Assembly: GCA_035582835.1 (NCBI GenBank)
Contig: JAYKAV010003166.1
Location: 2,830,079-2,894,078 of the forward strand
Direction of reading: 5' to 3'
Source of the DNA: Phoebastria nigripes
Taxonomy: Eukaryota; Chordata; Aves; Procellariiformes; Diomedeidae
Length of the DNA: 64,000 bases
Numbering within the stretch: the stretch's first letter is position 1; each line of letters opens with the position of its first letter. The notes beneath the pieces were generated by a model, which saw nothing but the letters and a program-made list of their open reading frames with translations, did no database searches and had not been told where the DNA came from. A program made the position numbers and the translations under genes. This document shows, piece by piece, positions 1 to 13,738 of the stretch.

Positions 1-3000
1 GACGTTAAGGCTACAGCACTGACCCGAGTCATAGCAATGGGAAACCTTTGTTTATCACCTGTGGTGGGGGCCAAAATGTGAAATTAAAAGCTCTCCATCA
101 GTGGAAGGCCTTCAGAAACCCGGGAAAGCAACAGGAAGGCAAAAAGCAAACTGCTCTATATTTATAACTGACTTCTTCAATTGCTATTTAAACTCACAGC
201 TCATTAACCTGGGTGGCTGTTCTAGCATGGCAGCTATGCAAAGTTTAAAATGGCAAAAATTTAGGTTGTCTTTTTGAGGTGTTCTGTATTTCATCAAGGC
301 CTTTAACCTGCATTTAAGAGCCCGTTTGATGCAATTGCTAACTATAAACAGGCTGCAATATTGAAAAACCAAACCAAATAATGCACAAAGGTTTTGTATT
401 TCCATGGCGGGAGGCAGGTGGTTGTGAAGCCCTGGTCTGTCTCCACCGGGTTTCAGCGTAAGCCCGTCCCTGGGGCACCGGAGCCATCACCAGCCGTGGT
501 TCCATCCTGCTCAGCTCTGCACACCCAGGTCCCATCCCAGCCAACACGGGCTGCGGCAGGACAGGCATCTGTCTTCATCTCTTGTTCTACGTTACTGTGC
601 TCATCAGAGTGGGGCTCCAGCTGCCTGGGAACACCCATTGCACATGTAGACCCAGCCATTAGTGGTATCAGAGCAAAAAAACACAACAGAAAGCCAGTGC
701 TGTAATTCTTTGCATTAAATTGTCCCTGTTACAGGGGCTCGGTTTCTAAAACCGAGCTTTCTGGAAAGAGGGCATGTGAAAGAATCTCCCACAGTCTCCT
801 GCCTCCCTCTTCTCTCCTTCCTTCTCCCCTGCCTTTACACCTGGCTGGTGAACTGCCCTTGATTCCAGCCTCCGAGCATGACACGGATGCTGCAGACGTC
901 CCAACGGCCACAACAGGTATTTTTCTATTGCACTCTGTCATCTCAGAGCATTGCTTTGCTCCCCTAACTTTGCATCAGTGTTAGCAGCATCCTCACCATC
1001 CGTCCACTTCCACCAGTGCTCCCTCTGTGCCCCACGTCACTGGCTCTGGTGAAGACCATGTTGAAGGCCATGTTGGGTCTTCACTTTCACTCTCTGTTGA
1101 GCATGGAGCTGGCAGAAGCTCTTGTTTCACAGGCTTGCACTCACAGACGTGAAAAGCAAGTCTTCTCTTCCCATCTTCTACATGTTCTCTAACTGCTAAA
1201 AAGCTGCTTAAAATTTGCTGCCCTCATCCATCAGTAGTAAACATTTCTGAAGTAATATCCAGTCCTGATTCGCAGGTTTTCAGTTGATCTGTAAGTCTTA
1301 GGGACTATGGGAGGATCTACATGGTAGGCAGATTATTTCCCATCCATGGGGTCTCCATACTTTCCTCTGAAGCAGTTGGCCAAAACCAGCATCTTCATTT
1401 CACATTAAGCATTTTCTTCCCAAAACATGTAATTCTGAAGGGAATGAGATTGTAAGGCATTTCACTGTAAAACAAACAGGAGATACTTTGATTTACAAAA
1501 GAATAATGTTTCAAGCAGTCCTAGTTAGCCTTTGATGATTTAAATATATATATTAGATTAATGGAATATTACAGCTACGTTGTAGCTGTAACACAATGTT
1601 GTATCACAGCATAGCATGTTAAATTCAACTATTACTACTGAGATACAAAATGCTATGAAAATAATAACACACTTGTCCTTAACAGTAGAACAAGAAAAAC
1701 TGAGACCATGCAGATTAGACTTGTGTCCTTACATCCCTAAACTTTCGTTAGTACAAGCTTTCCCAACATGCTCCCCAGCATATCTGCATCTCCTCAACTC
1801 CCTGTCCCACACTACCCTTGGAGAACAAGCTTCAACTCTTCAGATAACTAAGCTAAAATTATACAATCCACTCAAAGCTCACAAAACAATATTTTAACTC
1901 ACATTTTGAAACTTTCAAAAAACCAATGTTTTTAACTTAAAATTCAGTGGGAATTTGTGTTGATGTCATACAAACATGTACACATATGGCCTCCTTAAAT
2001 CCTCTTTCTCAGATGAAAATCATCCCTGACACACATATAAACCAAGAACATCCTCTTCCATCAGAGACGGGATCAGCCTGTGCTCTCACCTGACTGCCAG
2101 GTCCTGATCCTTGAGCCAGGGCCCAGGAGCAAAGCACCCAGCAGATCTGAGCATCCATGAGTGGATATCAGATGGGCATCCTTGAGAAGATGCCGAGGAG
2201 AAACTGCAAAGTGCAGGATTCACGCATTTGTGTTCTTACTTGACCATAAATAGCAGTTCTCACATCATTTTTTAAACAGGCAACTAATGAATCCTGCCCT
2301 TATGAACAATTAGTTTTTCTGGGTCTCAAGGACTCTGGTACAAATCCTGCTATCCTCACCCCAGCAGCACTGCCACTTCTCCCAGCAGGTAGGAGCTTCT
2401 GCTTAGAAAACCCCATTAATTCAGGTCTGTGGCCTAGGTCCTGTGGCTGCTATTCGCATCTTTCCTCTCTCTCTAACGCCACGCAATCAAACGCAGGGCT
2501 CTGAAGTTCTTTAATGCTTTATATGGGCTCATTTCTGTGAGTTACCGAACAATCAGGGTAGAGTGCACAGCACTTTGCAGTTCTGAGGCACAGATGAGGT
2601 TCCCTAAGGATTAAATTTGATTCTGTCCAGAGGTCTAGAACTAGACTTATTCCACCCCTGAAGTTTCACTTAAGCATTATTTTGAAGGCATTAGTGATAT
2701 TAAGGTTAGGTATTTCTCAGTCTTTAAGGATGTAGTGGCAGAGCACTGCAGCACCTTATTATAGACACAGAGATACAACTCTTAGCCTTGCTCCAGGTGA
2801 CAGCCAGGGCCAAATGACCCATCTAAAAACGGATACCCGATCCTTCACACCAGGCGTCTGAGCAGTAATTCTGGCCATGCCCTACCTTTATGTGCTATTG
2901 GCAACACAGCCACCCTGCCCAAACTGTGCTCGTCCAGGGGGACATTCAGGCTCCAGCTGTGGAATTTCTACTTCACGGAAAATAAGAGGGGAAAAAAATA

Positions 3001-6000
3001 TCCCAGGTNATAATGACAAAGCCAAGCAAAAAAATGTGGTCTTTGATCCAAGTCCCAGGATAGATTGGAAGCATTAGACAGTCAANAGATCATCATTGTG
3101 GTAGCATCGTGCCTCCAAGTACAGAAATGTGTATCTCTGCAGCAAGGAGACCCATCCGTTCTGTTAACATCTTTGAAGAGATTATATATTTTTAAAAAAA
3201 CCCTAAAGCATTGATGACAGTGCTCAAGCAGTTTGTGTCGTAATCACTTGAAATCTTAAAGCCCGAGCTCCTGGAGCCTTTGTATTTGTGAGAGGCTCTG
3301 CTGACCTCTCTATTTTCTTTAGAAAATAAACTAGCTCTCCTGGATTCAGAAAAGAGTTTGAAAATGAGGTCTGGAGGCTTTAAACCCAAAAGACAAATAA
3401 AAAGAAATCATAGTTCATTAGCTTTTAGAGTAAAAGGGGTTTTTCCATTGATTCATTTTTGGTCAGCACTTAATATTTTATAGCATGTGAGCTTAGCAAT
3501 ATCAGAAATCATGTTATACAAGTGTATTACATTTTTGCACAGCCTCATATGATAATGATACTGTGCAACCTGAGAATTATTACAGGAGGATGTTTTTTCA
3601 ATTAACAGTGCTAAGCGTTACTAAGTGATGTTATAAATATAAATCATCTGTTTTAACTCCCTTTACAACATTCACTTGGCATTAAATTCTACTTCTGGAG
3701 AAACTCTCCATGACCCTATACTAAGTCACTAAATAAATAATGCAGACACCAAAGAAACTGCCAGAAATTGAGGGAAGAGACCTTCTTTTTACGACTTGTG
3801 AATAATTGCATTCTTAACAAACTTTTAAGAAACAAATTGCATATTAGAACATGTGCTATAAAATAAATATGAACTAAAAAGTACATTACTCTTCCTTTCT
3901 GACCATGTCTTAAGAAAATTCTCAAAATGAGCCTGAAGAACATGTTATCTGGAAGTTTCTATAGAAACAAACATTCTTGTAGTTTACTGGGGTGATTGCC
4001 ACCTCATTGCCTTTTTGGTCTAAAAATTAAGCACCTGCTTTAGCCCTTCTACATCTATAGTCACAAGATGCCTCCAGACAGCAGCTCCTCCCATCCTGAC
4101 CCATGTGCTGCCCCCCAAAGCTTCCTCTCCCACCTCCGAGGGCTCAGACAGACTGGGTGACTAGGTTAGAGACAACATTTAACTTTTGGACAGTTTACAA
4201 CAAGTTAAATGAATCACAACCTATTATAAGCTCATCCTAGAGAGCATTTTTAAAAGGGTTGCCTTNGGTCTTTTCCATCTCAGCTGACCTTTTTTACCCT
4301 TTCGTTTGGGGTGTTCTTTTGAGGGCATGATCATGAAGCTCAACTGGGAGGTGCCCTTCTGGTGCCTTTATCAGCTGATGATCTGAACACCCACTACCAC
4401 CTTTCGCAGGAGCAAGTCTCACCTACAAGCAGAGCCTGGATGAATGTTCATGGCTTTATTAAAGCAAGTTTAAATAACAAAACTATTGCCTAATGTTTGA
4501 GGACTGCACTGACAGCTGGCAAGTAGGGCATGCTGCAGAGCAGCCTTAGTACCTATTGCTCCACAGAGACGTTGCAACAGCTCCAGCTCACATCACCTTA
4601 AAGACCTTGTGAGGCCACTTTCAGCTGTCCTTATCGCAGTCATCTGACCTTTACTCCTAAAAGCCTCTGTGCGTGGGTCAGAATCTCACCCTTTGTGAAT
4701 GGGCTTTATATTAACATTTACTGACTGCACTTTAAAATATTAAAATGTAATCATGGGTTTCCAGACCAGGACGAGGGTTGGGTTTTTTTCTTTCTCACTT
4801 AAAAAGCACTGAAGTCCCAGAAGACACTGTAAAAATATGTGGCACTTCACAGCTCAGATGGCCAACATAAGCATTTTCTAAATTGCTTGCCTATCAAAAT
4901 CATATTTGGAATTGTGCTGTGTAAGTATGTGCAAAATTTACATTACAAAAGATGCAGTATGACATCGAAAAAGAGTTACTACAACTGTTCTAAAACACTG
5001 TAATGTGGAAAAGGAGCCTCCAAGGATTATTTTTATCGCCCTTAGGACTCCTGTTTTGAAGTGCCTCAGCATGACAGCAGAAAACCTACAATTAAATATT
5101 TAAATCACCATAACAGTATTTTTTAAGGAAAAAGAACTTCAAGAGACCTCTTTAGAAATCGAGTGCTTCCTCGTAACATTACACATGCTAGTGAAATAAT
5201 TTTAAAATAAAAGGGTAATCTAAATTTTATATTGCCCTGGATGTAATAAGCTCCTGGTGAGAACAGTAATATTGCAGTAAAATATGAAAGTGCAATGTGC
5301 TTTTTGATTACATCAGGGTTTTCTATTTGCCACTTTAATCCTTAGAATTCAGCTGTTCCCTGTTCAGTCCTTTTACATCATCCTTAGCTAATCTGTCAAA
5401 CATTTCAGACAGCCAAACCAATTTTCAGATTGTTCGGGACTTTGCCACAAGCACCGTATGCTGTTAATAAGATTTTCATTTGGAGTGATGCCATGTCGTC
5501 CATGTTTTCTATCGTATATAAATACTGAGATTTAATGGCTTCAGGTTTTGTTTAATGTTAACATCAACAATAAAAACAGGGAGGTTCTCAAACGCCAAGC
5601 CCCATAGTGAAATGCACTAGTGACAGCTATTTGCAAGGTTAATGTTGTGGAAAACAACATCCATCTTTGAAACAGTTTCATTAGCCCCATACAGCTGACC
5701 TCTCCACATAATGTTGTCAAATGTGACGTGCATCAGATTATTGGGAATATGGAGATCAATAAATATGCAACACCAGCGCTCAGAACGCTCCTGGCATCAT
5801 AGCCGACCAAACGCCATCTAACATCCCAAAGAGTAGCTGTCATCTGTCAAATCTACTAGCAAATAGACAGGCTTAAGGGGAAAGCTATCGGTAATAGTAA
5901 AATACATAAGTAAAGATGAATTAGGGAGTACAAAGTCAAGGTTCTGATACGTTACGGTTCCAAACGAAAAACTCCGGATAAACACTTTAGAGCAAGACTT

Positions 6001-7734
6001 GCCTTATTTGTTGTGTTAAACGTAAACCCCCTCCATGAGGCAGCATCCCCTACATTCGCATTTTCACATGCCCACTCCTTTCCTCCATGTTGCTCTTGTC
6101 CCCCACACCTTGCCCTCTCAGGATCAGCCCACTCGGTGGGGCCCGTCCCGACACGCCGGGTCTCTCGCCAGCCCCGGCTCCTGGAGCAAGCAGGGAGATC
6201 CGCTCCCCGGTCCCAGCGCAGCACCCCAGGTCTGCAAAGGCAGCCTAAGGCTAAGCTCCCAAGGAGAGGAAAGGTATGGCTGGATGTAGTAGCTTCCACA
6301 GAGGTCAGCGTGTCGTGATAATAGAAAAGTAACTAAGGAAAAATTAAAATTTCCTTTTATTTTTTGAAATAAATTCTATTGGCATAGCTTTCTTCTGATT
6401 TATTCTGGTCCTAAAACAGGGTACAACTCAGCGGCAGACAGAGAAATCAAGGTATATCAAATCATCAGCGCACTTTGGCTTTAGGTTCAAAGAGCTCAAG
6501 GTATGGAGCAGTGGCAAATAACAGAATTAAAGAGAGGGTTTGGGAGCCGATTTCAAAAGGGAGGAAGAGCCAGCAGCACTTTGCATGACTGAGCTCCCAG
6601 TAATTTCAACACAAAAGGGAAATGAAGCTACAAAGATCCCTCCTACCTGGTCTTTGACTGTAAACATTTAGCGACTGTGAGAATATCTGACTTTTTTTCT
6701 GCTTTTCTGTATGTGTGACATCGTTCTCATTACCATTTCCTAAATAATTGGGTAGTAATCTTCAGCTCACAGCTTTGGAGGCATTGGTGTGGCTGCCACA
6801 GTGATGGAATTCTGCAATAAATCAGCTGTTTGAATCACTCGCTGAGTGGGAGCTGAAAACTCCCTCAAAACTCGCAGTACTTCATGCAGAGAATGACACG
6901 CCTGCAAACAGCACCTTCCACTAAGATATATATGTATATTAAAGAGTTACATTGAGAACATGCTGTCCAATTAAAGAGCTAACAGATTGGGTTAGGGGTT
7001 TTTTTTTCCTTATGTGTCTTTAAAAACACCACTCATGTTGTGGAAAAAGAGAACAAACAGAAAGCAGAAAGGTATTTTTGAAGTATACAGTTATAAGGTG
7101 CTTGGCTGATAATTTGCAACCTTGGTACACAACATACCTTTTAGCAAGGCTATTTATTTCTCGGGGAGAATGCTACAGTACTTACGATAAAGGCCTCTGT
7201 TGGACCTCTTCATCAATAGCAAACCTTTAAGCACAGCACATTTCATAAATAGGAGTTCCACTAACACAGACTTCAAAAGGATAGAACCTGATAATTCAAA
7301 AATAGAGCTATATTAAGTGTTCCAACAGTCCATCCATAAAAGCAGCCTCCAAACGCCTCCTCTGTGCAGCATGACAGTCTATTAGAATAATAGCAGGGGA
7401 AAGCATAATTACAAGTAATCATTGGTTGGAAAGGAGCTAGTTGTTTTTGTAGAGTAAAATGCCTTACTGAACCCAGCAGAAAATGCAACGCTGGTTCTAG
7501 CNGTGAGGGCAGGTAGCCACAGAAAATAATCAGAGCACAAATCTTGAGTGATCCGGGTCTATTTTTTAAACCCTTCTGTATTTCTTAATATTTTCGCAGT
7601 GAATCGCACTTAATTTGCTGCCACAGTTTAAGTCTGGTTACCATATTATTGCTGTTGGTTGGGCAGTGACATCCCTCCTGCTGGAATATCAGCTTGGTTT
7701 TGGAAGATCCGTGACTTAATGACTTTCTTCTCGT
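1..7734. other. Gene desert, left part
   Basis: No exon pair, domain or RNA gene recognised on either strand. Open frames are short and compositionally ordinary. 5430-5860 is a complex AT-rich stretch that could be a conserved element. The rest is unremarkable. Confidence 0.7.
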
Positions 7735-7831
7735 CAATGTGAAGATGTCCCTGCTTATTGTGGGGGGGTCGGACTAGATGACCTTTAAAGGTCCCTCCAA
7801 CCCAAACCATCCTATGATTCTATGATTTTAA
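7735..7831 (+). repeat. CR1 LINE 3' end fragment (avian type)
   Basis: The sequence carries GGACTAGATGACCTTTAAAG, then CCAACCCAAACCAT and the octamer tail CCTATGATTCTATGATT, the signature 3' end of avian CR1 retroposons. Only the terminal about 100 bp is clear, a typical 5'-truncated insertion. Confidence 0.9.
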
Positions 7832-9741
7832 GACAAAACATCTCCACTAGCCGTGATTTTTAACACATGAAAGACTGTCCCTGCAGACTATAAAGGTGGT
7901 TCAGTTACTTGTACGAGAAAGTTCAGAAGGGATTCACAGGTTTTCCCCCCTCCCCATCGACGTAGTACTTGGGCCTATGTCTCCAAGAGCAAAAAAGAGC
8001 CCACAGGTAAAAGCAACTTCTGTTTGCATGTAGCTGAGCTCCAGAAAACCCACCTCTGAGGGCTCCATCTCTCTTCTGTTTTCTAAATGCTCTACCTTCA
8101 CTCCTACCTCTTTCATGCTCCCCAGCTTCAGATGTGCATCAGCCGTCATGCTCCACCAGCGAAGACATTTGGAGATTTGCTGTTGACTTCAATAAAAGTA
8201 GGACTGTGGGGTTTATTTCTATATATCAGTCTCCAGGATTATTTACAGTTATTCTTGTTAAAGTTGTGTATCTTAATAACCTCTACACACCACAGCCAAC
8301 CTGCTTACTCCGAAGCTCTAGGAGATCACAGTGGAGATCGCAAGGCTAAGGAACGGAAAACTTCATTTTGGCATTACATTCCTCAGCTTCCTTGCCATTT
8401 TAAAAATTAACGGTTTTCCTCATAGGAAACGAGGCCAAGAATATGCTTGGGCCAATTAAGCAATTATAATTATACCAGCAACTGCCAATCACTTTATTCA
8501 TTTTGCTATTCCAGGTACAGGACCAGCAACTCTTTTGTATTCATCATGTAGAAAGCACCTTTGTAGACCAGCCTATATTCCCTTGCTCTTATGATAATGC
8601 TTTTAAGGTAAAAACACCTCTTTGTAAGGACAGTCCCATTATAAAGTGATATGCTTAGTCACAGCCAGCGCTTACTGAAAAGTTTCAATGTTCACTATAT
8701 TAGCTAGTCTTAAAAATGGAATACAAACCAATTTTAATCAATATGTAGTAATAAATAAATATTAAGGAACTATACCACTAATGTACAGGTAGCCTAATTA
8801 AAGTAACAGCATTTGCTGCACTTACATACCTTAATTTTCCCTACAAAATCCTTATTGAACCACTACTTTTAAAAAAAATTGCATTTGCAATTAGAAACAC
8901 TGAAGTTACATTATCGATTTTCTGCTAAAAACCTTTTTAGTAAACAAGCACAAACTACATTCATTAAATGTAAGTGCTTGGAGCTATGGTGTGAAATTCA
9001 ATTCAGCCATTATCATGAATTACACTGATTATTGCTGTAATTATTTTCTCTTGGATACAACTGCATTTCTGTTCCTTGCTAGTTGTGTTGGACATATAAC
9101 CATGTTCATTTTATAGCTAATAATACTCAACTGTAGTTTCAGCAATTACTATCACTTATACAAATCATTAAGTTAAGCTATGGGTACCTAGTAAAATTTA
9201 AAAAAAAAGTAAGTAAAACATCCTTTTTTTTTTTACCTCTGAAATAACTAATGGCATTGGCAACAGAGGAAAATTACCGATGTTAAATGATTTACATTAG
9301 AAAAAGTGATCACCTGTGATCCACTTTCACTGATATTTTGGTCACAGTGAACTCATAACTATCCATTTAAAACCTCCCAGGTAAACTATACTTTTGCCTT
9401 TACCACACAGGCTAATAGAATAATCCCTTTTTTAAAGTTTATCTGTTAAGAGCACAAACTTTTCTCGAGGGCCATTTACACACTGGCAGGCCACAGCCAA
9501 AATTAAATGTCCCAATAATTTGATCCATTAAAACAATCTATTTCACAGATCATTTCAAGCGTGGCAACAAAAAATGTTTTACAGTTAGAGACCCTTTCCC
9601 AAACCCAGTGACCGCAATCAGGAGGCTGTATTGCCAGCAGTGGTTATTGCTCTTCAAAGAACACCCAAATCACCCGGCATTTTTTAGGACAAATCCATAA
9701 GTGTCGATTTCAAGTGTTGCTTGAATAAGAAGTCCAGTACC
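7832..9741. other. Gene desert segment
   Basis: AT-rich, with many TAATTA/ATTAA cores between about 8.4 and 9.3 kb. No gene seen. Confidence 0.7.
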
Positions 9742-9839
9742 AGATGCTGTAATAAAAGTGATGTTCTTGAAAAGCAGTTATTTCTAGAATAGATGCTGTA
9801 ATAAAAGTGATATTCTTCAAAAGCAGTTATTTCTAGAAT
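9742..9839. repeat. 49-bp tandem duplication
   Basis: Two adjacent 49-bp copies (9742-9790 and 9791-9839) begin AGATGCTGTAATAAAAGTGA and end TTATTTCTAGAAT. They differ at two positions, so the duplication is fairly recent. Confidence 0.95.
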
Positions 9840-11377
9840 AGGGGGTAAAAGCAACCAGTGAATAACACACTGCAAACCCGTAAGGAAAGAGAAGTCGTTT
9901 GGCTCATGGTATCACAGCAAAATTTCGTTTGACAGAGAGCGTCCTGGAATATCAGACGTTGCTGCAGAGAGAACCAAGGTCTGCACACATCCGTGCTTCT
10001 GCCGGCTGCTCTCGGTTCCAGCCACCCTGTCCCGGAATGAAGCATTTGTTACCATTTGCCTGATATTTTTATAAAGCAGCGTGGATGTACATTGCATCAA
10101 ACAATGTTCATCGGCCAATTCGTAAGCTAGTTGTGTATAAAAAATACTTGCGTGTAGAAAAAATTCCCAAGAAGCTGCTGAGCCGAGGGTCCGAAGCAGA
10201 GAGTGTGTGCTCTGCTACATGCAGGAGCTGGATGTCATCCTAAGTTTGGCATAAATGTTACAGTCTAAAGGGTCTGATAAAAAAATTGCTCCCAATAAAA
10301 CTTGAGCTAATAAGGGAAAACAAATATCTGTGAAATGAAAAATCAATGCCTTTTAGTGTTGGATGTAAAATTCGAGTTCGGCATTCACNGTTCCTCAAGC
10401 CAGACCCAGCAAAACAAGGCTCTGGGGGCTCCTGGAGCGGTGCTCGTCCAGTAGCTTCATCTGCATCTAAGCAAATCTTTGCCCAAGTGCTCATGTCCCC
10501 CGGCTCTGACAGACTCTGCATTCTTACACCATTTTACACAAGTAGAAGCTTTGACCTGGAGATATTTTTAGCAAAGGAGGCATTTATGCAACATGTTGGC
10601 CATGTCATCATCATTCAGAATATTTTTGGTTCATCCCAAGTTTCCCCTACATTTCTTGGAGGAAATCCTGTTCACAACTGATTTTACACATGTCATTTTA
10701 AATGAAAACAACACNACAGTAAAGATCATTTGAATGTGACCTAGAACAAACATGGGACAAAGTCTTTTACTACAGACATGCTAGTCGTGTTAGCAAGTTT
10801 CTGTAGCTTTATTGTATCTACTCTGATGTATGCATTAACAGAATCATTCTTATCTAAGTAATATTTAAAATCTTTTTCCTTTTCTTTCTCAATGACACAG
10901 GATAAGCCAAAGAAATTCCAAAACTAAACCTGATGTTTCTCTTGCTTGCAGCCATCACTGTATCCCACAGCGTAAGAGGTGCTAACTCTGGGGCATACCA
11001 GCACTCATTTACTAAAGACTTTATTATCTTTTTGCTTATGGCTACCTTTCAAAAGCAATGCAAATGCTCATTGGGGCCATGAAAATTCTGTAACGAGATA
11101 CAGTATGAGAGCAGTTGATTTCAGATTACTCACAAAACTGACAAAGGGCTCCACCTCTCTGGCTATTTTCCAAGACATTGTCTATGTCCTGACAGTGGCT
11201 AATACGTCCTTGTCCTGAGGAAGGGCACTCACAGTATTTTCCTCTGTAAATACAAAGAAAGAAAGATTTTGGAGCAACAGGCAGCCAGCTAGGAGATCCC
11301 TTCCAGAGCCATGGTTCTCCCAGACATGCCACCAAACCCCTCAGTCTGCACTGAAGGGCTGGGGCACTGACCTTGAG
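9840..11377. other. Gene desert segment
   Basis: Unique non-coding DNA. No feature recognised. Confidence 0.7.
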
Positions 11378-11530
11378 CACAGGAGTCCTGGGCGTATTTC
11401 TAGCTCTGCTGCTAGAAAAGTCCTTTAAACTATTTCTGCCTCGGTTACCCTCGCTTATGAAAGAGGAAAAGTGGTACCACCATTTTTTTCAAAGCACTGT
11501 GAGTTTTACTGGTGAAAAGTTACAGCACTT
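11378..11530 (+). repeat. MIR-like (tRNA-derived) SINE relic
   Basis: The order CAGGAGTCCTGGG, TAGCTCTGCTGC, TGCCTCGGTTACC and CAAAGCACTGTGAG matches the body and 3' part of amniote MIR elements. It is heavily worn, as expected for a relic in a bird genome. Confidence 0.65.
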
Positions 11531-13684
11531 TTGATCTTTCCAGTGAAGATCAAATATACAAAAGTCTCTGTACATAAAGTATTAGAAAAAATATGTTTGC
11601 TGTATTTGCAAAAATGCAAAAACTGTAAGAAAAACACATGCAAATTTTCTGAAGAAATAAAAATACCACCTCTTCTCCCAAATCCAAGAAAGAGGTTGGA
11701 AAGCTGGGATAAAATTCAATGCAAAATTTTAAAACTGCTGTGTTCTTACTGGCTGTCCCGCTTTATTATGTGCTAAATTAGAAAGCACTGAATTAATAGC
11801 AAGGAAATCCTACACGAAACGCAAGCATTAAATACACATGAAGACAATGGATATTCCCAGATATCTTCTTCATATAGGAATCTTTCCTCTGGCCACTTTG
11901 AAACCATGTAACATAACCTTCAAAGCAGGGAAGATGTGTTGTAGAAGTTCTGCTTAGCTAACCATGAATACTAATTGCAGGAAGAACGATCTGCCCAGGG
12001 CCGGAGGGCATGAGCTCAACCAACAGGCACAAAAGTTTTATCATGCTACTGCAAACAATGGAGCAGGGTGCCGCTCGGGAGCGTAAAACAGCCTCCCTGA
12101 AAGGGGATACCTCCCAAACCTTAACAAAACTCTGGAGGATAAAAAGAAATCTCCTTATCAAAGTAGCCTTGGAAAAGAAAGGATGAGTAACGAGGATTTT
12201 CACGTGTGTGTGTGCATACGTACTTTTGTATGAGTCTCTGTATTCCCACATCGCAGACAGCACTTTTATTATTCGGTTTGACTGTGCAAAACACAGTTGG
12301 CCCCAGTCCAGCCAAGCATCCTGGTTCCTTTGCTGATGTGTGGGATGAACGACTCCAGCTATTCCTCTCAGTTCATCAGGAGCTCAACGGTCCCTCCACC
12401 ACGTCTCACTGATTTCTTCTTTGTTGGGAAGGTGGTACACAGGGGTACCCCCACAGCAGGGGGCAATGCTGGCACTGAAACAGAGCTTTGGCCACAGCAG
12501 CAGAGTCCAAATTTGTATGTGTGCCTGAAGGAAACTGAGTCACGTGTCAGCATTACTGCCAACGAAACACAGTCAAATTACCATCACCGGCCCCAACAAA
12601 CACTGAAGTTATGATCCCATTGCACGTGTGTTCCACCAGCCCAACATTTTGTAAATAGGACCAGATCTGTGGGTGCAAGATCTGCACCGAATGCTCCTAC
12701 GCTCCTGCCTGCTCCTCTGGCCCAGAGCTCACCAAACATGGACTACCAAGTTACGCACTAACTTCGGCTAGCCTAAGGTCAGCCTTTTTCCAGACAGCTT
12801 GTTCCCACCTCGGCCAAAGGGAAGAGGTGCATTGCTTCCCTTGTACCCTCCAGAGAGCCTTTCTCCAGGATAAAGCCTAGGAACCCTGGTGGGGATGGCC
12901 ACCTGTAAGCGGGATCTGAACTGAAACACTTCATCTGAACCCCAGCTGTGGGAGGTGGTGTGATACCACATCAGAGGTGGAAAGAGGAGACCGATATGAA
13001 ATTCTCAAGACAATTTGCAATAATANGTGAGCCAAAGGTAGAGCAAACCTAGAAGAATCAGGAGCCAGTGAACTAAAACTGTTCTCACAGCTGGCAGCAC
13101 AGCAAGTAGGATGAGCAAAGTGAAGCCTTGTGCAATGACCCACAAAGATGGCCACCAGGTCCTGTTTGCTCAGTTTACCACAGGTTTGCCTTCAAGACCA
13201 ACACATGCCAAAGCTGGTCTGGTTTATGCCGTTCCTCTAACAGCAGGTGAGACACCCATGTGTGGTACCTGCTCTCCACGTGCCTTTTTTAGAGGCTTTC
13301 TGTGTCGAGAGCAGAAATTGATGTTCTTTGCTTGGTAACCCAAGTGAAAACACTTTCCCTTTCAACTTGCAAGATGATCTGGTTGGCAGCTGCATTATGC
13401 ACCTTGAAGTCAATAGATGTCACCATATCGAAACCTTCCCACTCGTTAAGGGCTCTGCACGCTTCATGCAGGCAGGGCAGGAGATGTAAAATCCATACCC
13501 TACGATAACTTGGGCAGTCCAGACTCTGAGGCTTGGGTGAGGGGAGGAAGATGAGTCTGCTTTCAAACTTGACGACATCACCTCCAGATCACAAAACCCG
13601 TGAGTGGTGAATTGTGAGGGGGTGGAAGAGTATTTGAGGCGGGGGGATCGCCGTGTCCTTGCACTAGTGTACACTATACACAAC
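11531..13684. other. Gene desert segment
   Basis: Unique non-coding DNA of moderate GC with one N (13025). No feature recognised. Confidence 0.7.
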
Positions 13685-13738
13685 GAGCTGCTGCTGACAG
13701 CAGGATACTGGGCTAGGTGGACCTTAGGAAGACAGCAT
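13685..13738 (+). repeat. Short CR1-like 3' fragment
   Basis: ACAGCAGGATACTGGGCTAG followed by GTGGACCTTAGG resembles the pre-tail segment of amniote CR1 elements. The recognisable part is about 50 bp. Confidence 0.5.
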
